A stretch of DNA of 64,000 nt. Source: Dryococelus australis (lineage: Eukaryota > Arthropoda > Insecta > Phasmatodea > Phasmatidae). A program made the translations under genes and the position numbers. The notes under the pieces are model-generated. The model saw nothing but the letters and a program-made list of their open reading frames with translations. It was not told the origin of the DNA and searched no databases. Shown here piece after piece: positions 55,306 through 64,000 of the stretch. Location of the stretch: positions 173,934,332-173,998,331 of the forward strand of contig CM056998.1 in assembly GCA_029891345.1 (NCBI GenBank). Direction: 5' to 3'. Positions within the stretch are counted from its first letter, which is position 1. Each line of letters opens with the position of its first letter.

Positions 55306-56820
55306 TTGCAACAGCATCATTTTCGCTTTTGTAGACGTTGCTCACCTGATTTCGGTAGTGTTATATCGACAGCCTGTTGTGAGAAGGATAATGTCGAAGC
55401 TGCAGACGGTGGCGAAGCTGTAGACGGCATCGAAGTTGGAGGCGGTGGCGAAGCCAGATACGACATCGAAGTTGGAGGCGGTGGTGAAGCCAGAGACGGC
55501 ATCGAAGTTGGAGGTGGTGGTGAAGCCAGAGACGGCATCGAAGTTGGAGGTGGTGGTGAAGCCAGAGACGGCATCGAAGTTGGAGGTGGTGGTGAAGCCA
55601 GAGACGGCATCGAAGTTGGAGGTGGTGGTGAAGCCAGAGACGGCATCGAAGTTGGAGGTGGCGGTGAAGACAGAGACGGCATCGAAGTTGGAGGTGGTGG
55701 TGAAGCCAGAGACGGTATCGAAATTGGAGGCGGTGGTGAAGCCAGAGACGGCATCGAAGTTGGAGGTGGTGGTGAAGCCAGAGACGGCATCGAAGTTGGA
55801 GGTGGCGGTGAAGCCAGAGACGGCATCGAAGTTGGAGGTGGCGGTGAAGACAGAGACGGCATCGAAGTTGGAGGTGGTGGTGAAGCCAGAGACGGCATCG
55901 AAGTTGGAGGCGGTGGTGAAGCCAGAGACGGCATCGAAGTTGGAGGTGGCGGTGAAGACAGAGATGGCATCGAAGTTGGAGGTGGTGGTGAAGCCAGAGA
56001 CGGTATCGAAGTTGGAGGCGGTGGTGAAGCCAGAGACGGCATCGAAGTTGGAGGCGGTGGTGAAGCCAGAGACGGCATCGAAGTTGGAGGCGGTGGTGAA
56101 GCCAGAGACGGCATCGAAGTTGGAGGTGGTGGTGAAGCCAGAGACGGCATCGAAGTTGGAGGTGGCGGTGAAGCCAGAGACGGCATCGAAGTTGGAGGTG
56201 GTGGTGAAGCCAGAGACGGCATCGAAGTTGGAGGTGGTGGTGAAGCCAGAGACGGCATCGAAGTTGGAGGTGGTGGTGAAGCCAGAGACGGTATCGAAGT
56301 TGGAGGTGGTGGTGAAGCCAGAGACGGCATCGAAGTTGGAGGTGGCGGTGAAGCCAGAGACGGCATCGAAGTTGGAGGTGGCGGTGAAGACAGAGACGGC
56401 ATCGAAGTTGGAGGTGGCGGTGAAGCCAGAGACGGCACCGAAGTTGGAGGTGGTGGTGAAGCCAGAGACGGCATCGAAGTTGGAGGTGGTGGTGAAGCCA
56501 GAGACGGCATCGAAGTTGGAGGTGGTGGTGAAGCCAGAGACGGTATCGAAGTTGGAGGCGGTGGTGAAGCCAGAGACGGCATCGAAGTTGGAGGCGGTGG
56601 TGAAGCCAGAGACGGTATCGAAGTTGGAGGTGGTGGTGAAGCTGGATATGTTGTCGAAACTGGAGGCGGCATCGAAACTGCAGGTGGTGGCAAAGTCGGA
56701 GACAGCGTTGAAGTTGGAGATGACATCAAAGTAGGAGCCTGCATCGAAATTGGAAGTGGCATCGAAGTTGGAGGCGACATCGAAGTTGGAGTTGGCATCA
56801 AAGTTGGAGTCACCATCTAA
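55306..56820 (+). CDS. Hyper-repetitive Gly/Glu-rich open frame (12-residue units), plus-strand reading
   Basis: 504 codons: a short unique start (MQQHHFRFCRRCSPDFGSVI), about 33 units of EARDGIEVGGGG, then a degenerate tail to TAA at 56818-56820. Each unit is exactly 36 bases with no indels. In this frame most unit-to-unit changes are silent (GGT/GGC, GAC/GAT); the recurring replacement changes are Ala/Asp and occasional Val/Ile or Ile/Thr. The GGC-to-GGT change before ATC is silent here but Met-to-Ile in the minus frame, which slightly favours this strand. There is no signal peptide or membrane segment. A continuation after the stop (KDLEHPWCLKIIPVD and beyond, to 57345) exists in the same frame. 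No family is recognised; it may be only a minisatellite. It lies 1.5 kb upstream of a same-strand polymerase B pseudogene. Confidence 0.4.
   Translation: MQQHHFRFCRRCSPDFGSVISTACCEKDNVEAADGGEAVDGIEVGGGGEARYDIEVGGGGEARDGIEVGGGGEARDGIEVGGGGEARDGIEVGGGGEARDGIEVGGGGEARDGIEVGGGGEDRDGIEVGGGGEARDGIEIGGGGEARDGIEVGGGGEARDGIEVGGGGEARDGIEVGGGGEDRDGIEVGGGGEARDGIEVGGGGEARDGIEVGGGGEDRDGIEVGGGGEARDGIEVGGGGEARDGIEVGGGGEARDGIEVGGGGEARDGIEVGGGGEARDGIEVGGGGEARDGIEVGGGGEARDGIEVGGGGEARDGIEVGGGGEARDGIEVGGGGEARDGIEVGGGGEARDGIEVGGGGEDRDGIEVGGGGEARDGTEVGGGGEARDGIEVGGGGEARDGIEVGGGGEARDGIEVGGGGEARDGIEVGGGGEARDGIEVGGGGEAGYVVETGGGIETAGGGKVGDSVEVGDDIKVGACIEIGSGIEVGGDIEVGVGIKVGVTI
55432..56645. repeat. 36-bp tandem repeat, about 33 units, perfect length
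   Basis: Unit GAAGCCAGAGACGGCATCGA then AGTTGGAGGTGGTGGT. The register is constant across 1.2 kb, with no insertions or deletions. Variants recur at fixed distances: the GACGGTATC form at 55711, 55999 and 56287 is spaced by exactly 288 bases (8 units), which points to duplications of multi-unit blocks. Confidence 0.97.
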
Positions 56821-57345
56821 GTTGGAGGCGGCGTCGAAGTTGGAGGTGGCATCAAGTTTAAGGTGGCATCGAAGTTGGAGGCGGCATTGAGGGTGGAGGC
56901 GTCGACGAAGCTCATGTTATCGGAAGCGGTGCTGAGGTTAGGAACGGCGAAGATGATATTGTGGGAGGCAGTGTCGAGGCTGGAAATGGCGAAGCTGATG
57001 TTGTCGGAGGCTGCGTTGACCCTAAGGATGGGATTGACAATACCGTTGGTACTAATGTTGGACTCCTCTACTTCTCCAAAGACTCCAAAAAATTTGCTAT
57101 TAAAAGATCTGGAGCATCCATGGTGTCTTAAAATCATCCCAGTTGATATTTTGATTTGTGCTTTCAAGGGCTTGACTAGACAATCCAAGAAAATAATCTT
57201 AGTAGAAAAGGTACATCACAATGCAAAGCACACAGATGAACTAGTGGAAACAGCGGAAGGGGGCATAGAGGCTAAACAATTATTTATAAAAATTTCAGAT
57301 TCAAAGGTAAATGCTCAGGAAGCGATATTCATCCCTTCCAACTAA
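56821..57345 (+). CDS. Degenerate continuation of the repeat frame and unique C-terminal segment
   Basis: Plus frame 56863-57345 encodes 160 residues. The first third is diverged repeat (better Gly/Glu-rich sense in the adjacent frame, so a frameshift is likely near 56870). The rest is unique: NLLLKDLEHPWCLKIIPVDI, CAFKGLTRQSKKIILVEKVH, ELVETAEGGIEAKQLFIKIS, ending IFIPSN and TAA. It is charged and globular-looking. Not recognised. The opposing minus frame is also open here, so coding strand is unresolved. Confidence 0.35.
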   Translation, partial: VGGGVEVGGGIKFKVASKLEAALRVEASTKLMLSEAVLRLGTAKMILWEAVSRLEMAKLMLSEAALTLRMGLTIPLVLMLDSSTSPKTPKNLLLKDLEHPWCLKIIPVDILICAFKGLTRQSKKIILVEKVHHNAKHTDELVETAEGGIEAKQLFIKISDSKVNAQEAIFIPSN

Positions 57346-58340
57346 AAAGACAGAAAATCAAACACCACTTCCCTCCCTGTATCCACACCTTTCAAACAAC
57401 ATAAACCCCTCACCCCAAACTCAAAGACAAACCACTCTACTAACTTCGTCATGGAATAAATGAAAACCATTTGATTAAATATTAAAATAAATTCTGGTTC
57501 ATTACAAATAAATATGTTAAAGATCAATATAGTCACTAAAGGGCTATATAGTTTCTATGGTGTGTATTAACAGAAAAACCAAGTAGTATAATTTGTGGGA
57601 AAAAAATCTTTTACGGTTTGCCATATTCCACCCGTATGGATTTCTAAGAATAGTATTTTATTTTAACAGAAATGATGTAATTTATTCTTTTGAAATTGTA
57701 TCAATTACTTAATTACTGTTTAATAACATGAACAGTTACGTTTCATAATACTAAGATATTGCAGCAATATATCTGTGAAACTTATAATTAACATTTATTA
57801 TCTTTACTTATAACCTTATCAACTTCAATAAATGTGTTACGAAGTAATTTAAGTAAATATATTCCCATTATTTTAATGCATATTATATTTTATGTAATCA
57901 TATTTACATTCAAAATGTGCAGATATTTTCCATTAATGTATACAATCATATTTTCACTATGCTTAAAATTTTAGCCATCTTTGAATAACAAAAACTCGTC
58001 TACTGGTTCGTTGGTATAGAATAACAGGTTTTAACTCTTTCTCGATTGTTACTACTAAAAAGATGTGATATATACCCAATATCATAGGATATTTTTACAA
58101 TTTTTAAAGTTCGGTGTGTATGTGGAATAAACCGTCTTTAATAATGAATACAGTTATATATTTTAAAATAAATTATCTCTAAGTGTAACATTTTATGTAT
58201 TTTCAATTGCATTAAATTATAGTAGGTTCGATCAGACTGGGAAATGTTTGTAGTTTTTAATATAAAAAAAATTATAACACCAAAGTGGATATAGGCACGA
58301 AAAAAATTATATTTACACTACTTCGAAACAAATGATACAG
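57346..58340. other. AT-rich spacer before the polymerase pseudogene
   Basis: No motif-bearing frame. The leading edge of the polymerase may extend into this stretch, but no block can be recognised before about 58.37 kb. Confidence 0.45.
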
Positions 58341-58369
58341 CTCATCCCCACAGAAAAGTCAAGCTTTTC

Positions 58370-60425
58370 ACAGGCGACAAGATGCTACTATTGTGAATCA
58401 GCGTTCACACACGAAAATTATAAAGAGACCCCGAACACTTTACTGGCCCCTACATAGGACCTGCATGCACCAGCTGCAATTTGATGCGTCGGCGTCCTAA
58501 AAAACTACGTGTATTGTTGCACAACCTCAACTACGACGAAAACTTTATCATAAAACATCTTGACTAGGACGACAAGGAAATCTTCATCATCCTACATACA
58601 GAGGAAATATTAATCATGTTCTCGAAATCAATGGGAAAAAAGTTTTCTATACAATATATCGACATCTTCCGCTTCATGGCCCACAGTCAGGCATCCCTGG
58701 CTGATTACTTACCATCTTAAAATTTATCAACACTGCAAAATTCTTCACCCACACCAACTACTTATCGTCACATGTAAAGGCGTTTTCCCTTACGATTATG
58801 TCAACTACTGGGAGAAGCTGAACGAGTCACAGCTACCTCCTAAGACACTTTCTTTAACACGCTAACTATACTCACGCCCAAACAGTATGGCAAGAGTTCG
58901 ACTGCAGCAGTTTTAAGACATATCCAGAATTGTATTTGAAGACTGACGTGCTTCTCCTGTCCGATGTTTTTGAGAATTTAGAGACCTCTGCATTCCCATG
59001 TACAAGTTCGATTGCGTTTACTACATCAGCGCTCCAGGGTTTGCTTTCGATGCTATGTTGCGTATGACGGAGGTCGAGTTGGAACTTCTAACGAACTACG
59101 ACATGCATATGTTTATTGAAAATGGAATTCGTGATGGAGTGGCCCAGTACATTATACGTCACACGGTAGCAAATAATACATATACACCAGAAAAATACGA
59201 CTTGAGCAAGCCGACAACATACCTGCAGTACCTCAATGCAAACAACTTGTACGGCTGGGCTATGAGTTTACCGGTCCCAATCCATAATTTCAGATGGATC
59301 AACACCAACATCGACGTCATGTCCATTCCAGATGACGAGGAAACAAGTCATATTCTCGAGGTGGATGTCGAGTACCCCATGTCCCAGCATGAAGAACATC
59401 CTGATTTATAATTTCTCCCCATCAACCAGTGTCCACCTGGCTCCAAGCATTTGAAACTGATGACTACTCTGGAGGACAAGAAAAAATACACTGTTCACTA
59501 CCGCAACCTAAAACAAGCCATCACCCATGGCTTAAAGCATTCGAAAATACATTGTGTACTTGCATTAGAACAAAGTCCCTGGCTAAAACCCTACATCGAG
59601 CTCAACACTGCGAGGTGACAGACGACCACCAACGACTTTGAGAAGGAAAGTCTTCAAATCGCGAATAAGGCAGCATTTGGAAAAAATATGGAAAATATAA
59701 GAAAACGCCTAAAAATCCAGCTAGTGTGCAATGAAAAGCGACTTAAATAACTGGTAGCAAAACCGACAGTCTTAGACATGTCAGTATATAAAGAAAATAT
59801 TTATCTTCTACATCTACAGCATGACTTCATTCTCTTTGATAAGCCTATCAATGCAGGGTTCACTGTCCTCGACCTGTTAAAAACTTTAATGCATAATTTC
59901 CATTACGATGCACTGAAGGCTCGGTACGGAGAGAGCTTGAGATCCTGTATACTGAAACCGACTCGTACCTGTTAGAGATTCAAACCCCAGACTTTTACCA
60001 AGATTTGGCCAGCGATCACAAATTTAAAAACGAATTTGACACCAGTGCCTACCCTACCACACTCCCCTGCTACTCTGGCACAAACGAGAAAATAGTTGGC
60101 AAGTTTAAGGACGAGTGCGGTGGTAACATAATGACAGAATTCGTGGGGTTATGTGCAAACTGTACACGTAGAAATGTGGAGGAAAATTATTTAAATGAGC
60201 AAAAGGTACTCAGTCATGTGTGGTACAAAATGAAATTAATTTTGAAGATTTTATATCTGTCATGGAGCTACACCATGCGATGCGAGATAATTTGCCCACT
60301 ATGCAATCACACAAAAAGCAGTTGTATTCTGAGTGCAGTAATAAATTGGCACTGGTGTGGATGGACGATAGGTGGTGCATTTGAGAAGATGGCATGCACA
60401 CACTCCCACATGGATACAATGGTTA
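58370..60425 (+). pseudogene. Polinton/adintovirus-type family B DNA polymerase, near-complete palm region, broken
   Basis: Blocks in order on the plus strand are as follows. A Cys-containing treble-clef (endonuclease VII-like) segment (YYCESAFTHENY at 58.39 kb; GPACTSCNLMRRRP at 58.47 kb). An exonuclease-like IDIFRFMAHSQASLADYL (58.66 kb). A YDYVNYWEKLNESQLPPK-type block (58.79 kb). APGFAFDAMLRMTEVELELL (59.03 kb). YLNANNLYGWAMS, the motif A region (Asp changed to Asn). ANKAAFGKNMENIRKR, the motif B region (59.67 kb). YTETDS (59948-59965), motif C with the first Asp changed to Glu. GKFKDECGGNIMTEFVGL (60.09 kb), and a closing LALVWMDDRWCI then LPHGYN near 60.35-60.42 kb. Several frameshifts and stops occur. 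Such enzymes copy protein-primed linear DNA of Polinton/adintovirus elements. No capsid, ATPase or integrase genes were found nearby. Confidence 0.88.
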
Positions 60426-61670
60426 AAATCTTTTAACTTGTGATGATATCTCACCTGTTGTGGTAGGACCTAATAGTACCCAATGATCAAGATGACCTTT
60501 CCAGGGAAGTCTACTTCGGTAGTTTGCTGGACGGTAAGAATAGAGGGGAAACAAAAAATCGACAGACAACAGGTGAATATAACTGGCTAGCTGCAGTAGA
60601 ATTATTTTTCTTGGCAAGAATTTCTGTCTTCAAAAATTATAACCTGGCTTCTAAAACAGCTGTGTAACATATAACTGTGGCTGTGGTGAAAAATATTTTT
60701 TTTTTATGTGAGAAAATTATTTTAAAAAGTATAAAATTCTCCATTGTTACAAGTGTTTAATGCGCAGCCTATCCCAAGTCGTGGAGCCATGTGCATAGTT
60801 AAACATGTACATGGTAAGTTTGAGGGAAGTGGAATGACATGTTTAGCACAGGAAGCAATTACATACAAAGCCGAGGTAAGAACACTATAAACTCCTTACA
60901 CACTGTGCTAAAAACGCACATTTTCTTATGAATGTAGGCGGTTTTCTTTAAACATGCTATTAATTAAAAAAATTAGAGTCATTAAATAATGCTGTCTCCC
61001 TCCCACGAATATACAATTGCAAAAAACAATCTGCATAAACCACGATATCCATCATCCCACAGAAACTCAAATCGGCCTTACTAACGAAGAAAGCATGTGA
61101 GGCTTCCTTCCAATAATTTTTAATCCGCGCAGACATCTGGTAGATGTAGGACTAACCATCGAAGAAACTACAATACAATCACTAAGCATCCCTACAAATG
61201 TGTTGGAGTGAGTGGGGTGCTCACCACCGTATTTACCATATTTACAATAATTCATTGTCACCAATATCAAACACTAAAATTTCAAACAATGATGTAGAAT
61301 GCAAACAGGCTTACTGCGACAATATCGTTCATGAGAAGATAACTTTCACGCATTGATATACTCCTCGCACATTCCACATTCCCAAACTTCATAGCTTGTT
61401 ACCACTCCAATCTACCTAACACATCAACCATTTATATTTTTTGTAAAATTTGTGACATGCAAAGGAAGAAAATAGCATATTGGAAAACTATCGTTCTGGA
61501 AAATTAAACAAGTCGTTTGAATTATCATGCAAGCTTAAAAATATATATGCAAAACTCTTTAAAAACTTTTTTCTTGTATATCTTACATACAAGAAATAAA
61601 CATTATTTATATCTCAGTCGTCTATCATGCGATGACAAATACAGTTGTGCCATATGCCAGGGTACAGATA
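60426..61670. other. AT-rich intergenic DNA
   Basis: No gene or mobile-element signature found. Confidence 0.5.
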
Positions 61671-61674
61671 CAAG

Positions 61675-61822
61675 GCTATACCAAACCCCTCAGTTTCAAA
61701 ATGTTCCCCAGTATAGACACAAGGGCTATACCAAACCCCTCAGTTTCAAAATGTTCCCCAGTATAGACACAAGGGCTATACCAAACCCCTCAGTTTCAAA
61801 ATGTTCCCCAGTATAGACACAA
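61675..61822. repeat. 50-bp tandem repeat, 3 near-identical copies
   Basis: GCTATACCAAACCCCTCAGT.. at 61675, 61725 and 61775, with the unit ending GTATAGACACAAGG. Copies are nearly identical, so the array is young. The 50-base period is not a multiple of three, so the open frame across it is not a conserved repeat protein. Confidence 0.95.
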
Positions 61823-61824
61823 GC

Positions 61825-63596
61825 AGTCAAAACAGTGGACCTTGATGGTTACGATTGTGTACACAAAAAGTTATACATAACGCGCAAAAAAATGAAACAA
61901 ACAGGCCGAACTTGTACATTTTTTTATCCAGCTATTACAATTTGTTAATCAAAGTATTTCAACAAAGGTTAAAAATATTTACTGTGTGTTGAAACCCCAA
62001 AAAGAGTGTAATTTAAATGATACAAACTATGTTTTGTTGGGTTCTAATTAAAAACCTTAAGTAACATATTTACTGTACTTTCAGAGAGTGGGGTTAACTT
62101 AAATTATCTATATAAAGAAAACAGTTTTCCGGCTGAACTGACAACAACAGATATATTGTATTTTAAAAAAGAATAACAAAAGATAAATAATTGTAAAGTT
62201 CAAAAACAAATAATATTTCAAGAAAAAAATTGTTTTCCTTTGTTCAATCTTCATCTGGGGGTTCCCAAATTGAATTATCTCAATACTAATTCGTTACATG
62301 AAGCATAAAATCAAGATGAATGGCTGACCTTGCATACAAGGTCAGTTTAAAGATCATACATTTTTAAAAGTAAATTCTTTCTGATGTTTGCACTTGAAAG
62401 TTATTGACGAATCAGAATCTTTTTCAGAACTAATAACTAAGGGCCATAAGTTCTTAAAGTTCAGTATTTAAGTTTTCGGGAAGGCCTGGTTTAACAACAT
62501 ATGCACAAAATTTCTATCTACATAACAAATAAATTTATTATGGCCTGAAAGTCGGAAAGTAGCCCATGGTGAGACGATCCGGTATCGACAGTAGTTAAAT
62601 CATGTTGAACACCACAAGGGATGTCTCAAAACATTTTCACAGCCACGACAGGAAGATCGGGCGAAACAACCAAGGCCTCGCTTTTACGCTGCCACGAGGC
62701 ACTCAGCGAGGATAGCTAAAGATAAAAAAAAGACACGAAATATGAACATCGCTCAAAACAAATTACTGGAAAACATGACGGTAAAATTACGCTGCAACAA
62801 TAACTCACCCGCATCAGTAACAACAGTTTTTCTAAATAAAAGTAGATGAAAAGCCGAAGCTACAATTAAAACCAAGTCAGTCACGCCATTTGATACTTGA
62901 GGAAGGAGAAATTTGACCTCTACGAGGGTGAGCTTTAGCGATAATCGATTCGGACAGCCGCCAATCGAAACAAGGTACAGTATTTCGATTACATAAAATT
63001 AATACTGACTAAATTACACTTTACTCAAGATAAAATTACAAAATTCAACTTAATTGACACGCTTTAAATGGCGATTTGCCGATAAACATAACACTTTTTC
63101 TTTTTATAACTTGATAACATAGAATGTCGATAAATAGATTCGTCGCTGTTAGGCCGAACTCTATACGCAAATGGTTCATCAACGAAATAAAATATTTTAC
63201 AGTAATGAATTGACAATAAATGTTAAATAGTTGCAATTATTGCTTATAACAGGCAAGAATATTTTAAATTTTGTTTCGTGAAAACGAAACTTTGAGTAAA
63301 GCAGAAGTAATTTGCTACAAACAAATTATGCCACATAAGCAGAAGTAAAACCTTAATAATTTACATAAACAAACATATCCTCAAGACTTTGGTCACAGAC
63401 ACAGTGACTAAGGAAACTTCACACTAATTTACTGATACTTTTAACATATTAAGAACATAAAAAAAGTTAGCTGCAGGAAATCAACAAAGTTTTGCCACGA
63501 AATTACAAACTATATTCGCAGAAAAGGGGAATACAAATGCAAAATCGTGAAAATAGAAAAAAATGTTATGAGATGCAGGTGCCACCACAGAATACC
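61825..63596. other. AT-rich intergenic DNA, nothing recognised
   Basis: A slightly GC-richer patch at 62.55-62.72 kb has no motif. Confidence 0.5.

Positions 63597-63632
<36 letters not shown>
63597..63632. repeat. (CA)n microsatellite
   Basis: About 36 bases of CA alternation. The minus-strand open frame through it (Cys-Val repeats) is an artefact. Confidence 0.97.
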
Positions 63633-63633
<1 letters not shown>

Positions 63634-63924
63634 AACGAACAGGGATACTTGCTCTCTAAAATTAGCCAAAAAGGAACTTAAATGACTAGAACTTACTTGC
63701 AACACAGAACAGAGTTTACCGAAACGACTGAATGCAAATAAATCATAAGAGATCGCATTCAAAATAGCCTTGGAAAAGTAAGGGCAAAAAGCACGCTTAA
63801 ACAGAAAATAGCAAAGTCGCTCAAATCTGCAGTGACACAATGGAAAATTGCTCTTAGGGTAATGTAACATTCTCGGAAACAGATTATTAATTACTCTGTA
63901 GATTAAACAAACTGGGTAGTGATG

Positions 63925-64000
63925 CATTAAGTTGGCCCACTGTGCTTGTACCCGTATTTGGAAGGATGTGGGTTCAATTCAGCACATTTTAATTTCTTTG
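63925..64000 (+). mobile_element. Possible tRNA-derived SINE start at the window edge
   Basis: GTTGGCCCACTGTGCTTGTA then GGATGTGGGTTCAATTCAGC: the latter is box B-like, the former a poor box A. Cut by the window end. Confidence 0.35.

Larger units (their letters stand above)
54970..57320 (-). pseudogene. Proline-rich repeat protein remnant on the minus strand (alternative to the plus-strand reading)
   Basis: One minus frame is open from about 57317 to 54968 except for isolated stops, including TAG at 56819-56817 and TGA near 55315. It reads, in order: a Ser/Asn-rich start with recurring TASxNxxFA phrases; about 33 units of PPPPTSMPSLAS; SAASTLSFSQQAVDITLP; an acidic EDYDIDFFYELE block (about 55.24 kb); a SPPPPPSFTDSPQQ segment; and a basic end PLKRRKLSLSLVSKRKL before a TAG near 54.97 kb. 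The non-repeat flanks look protein-like in this frame, which supports a minus-strand gene that is now broken. I do not recognise the protein. Confidence 0.4.

Noticed and set aside
55436-56734. 432-codon plus-strand frame VVVKPETASKLE
   Set aside because: Shadow of the 36-bp repeat in the next frame; the common GGT/GGC variation causes Val/Ala replacements here, unlike in the first plus frame where it is silent.
61675-61822. CRISPR-like array
   Set aside because: The 50-bp units are contiguous tandem copies without variable spacers, and the genome is eukaryotic.
63481-63927. 148-codon minus-strand frame with a Cys-Val run
   Set aside because: The run is the (CA)n tract; flanking residues show no domain, and composition fits random AT-rich DNA.

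Overview
This window is AT-rich, gene-poor eukaryotic DNA dominated by repeats. It is best read as the nuclear genome of an arthropod, most likely an insect with a large repeat-laden genome. The evidence is as follows: several tRNA-derived SINEs of one family, an RTE-like LINE end, a Ty3/gypsy element with a nested hAT element, an integrase plus Baculo_F-like env remnant of an errantivirus-type endogenous retrovirus, two broken copies of the family B DNA polymerase found in Polinton/adintovirus-like elements, and a small WAP-type secreted peptide gene with spliceosomal introns. A hemimetabolous (polyneopteran) host is a guess from SINE style, not a demonstrated fact. There is no bacterial organisation: no operons, no ribosome binding sites and no CRISPR.

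Layout. 1-1245: 3' end of a LINE reverse transcriptase with one in-frame stop. 1.2-5.4 kb: AT-rich DNA with a (TA)n tract and a degenerate ~280-bp tandem repeat. 5.4-6.3 kb: SINE and a 129-bp tandem duplication. 6.4-11.7 kb (minus strand): decayed Ty3/gypsy element (gag, protease, RT, RNase H, integrase zinc finger) split by a 1.57-kb hAT-like element with perfect 12-bp ends and an 8-bp target duplication. 12.9-13.2 kb: a candidate host promoter and first coding exon with an NRF-1-like palindrome. 15.7-17.5 kb (minus) and 19.3-19.6 kb (plus): zinc-finger and polymerase remnants of Polinton/adintovirus type. 20.0-20.5 kb: degenerate minisatellite. 24.2-24.8 kb: GC/CpG-rich island. 26-34 kb: SINEs, three MITEs of one family and microsatellites. 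36-40.2 kb: endogenous retrovirus remnant (minus strand). 41.9-50.1 kb: a WAP-type peptide gene flanked by two copies of a ~0.8-0.9-kb repeat. 51.3-55.0 kb: AT-rich degenerate tandem DNA. 55.0-57.3 kb: a hyper-repetitive coding-like region of about 33 perfect-length 36-bp units, open in several frames on both strands. 58.3-60.4 kb: second, longer polymerase B pseudogene. 60.4-64 kb: AT-rich DNA with a 50-bp tandem repeat and a (CA)n tract.

The host content with best support is the WAP-type peptide gene (TATA box, signal peptide, cysteine-rich domain, splice donor and acceptor in register, stop), although its signal peptide and mature domain are one base out of frame in this sequence. The most unusual structure is the 36-bp repeat region next to the viral-type polymerase. 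Nearly everything else is mobile DNA in various states of decay.
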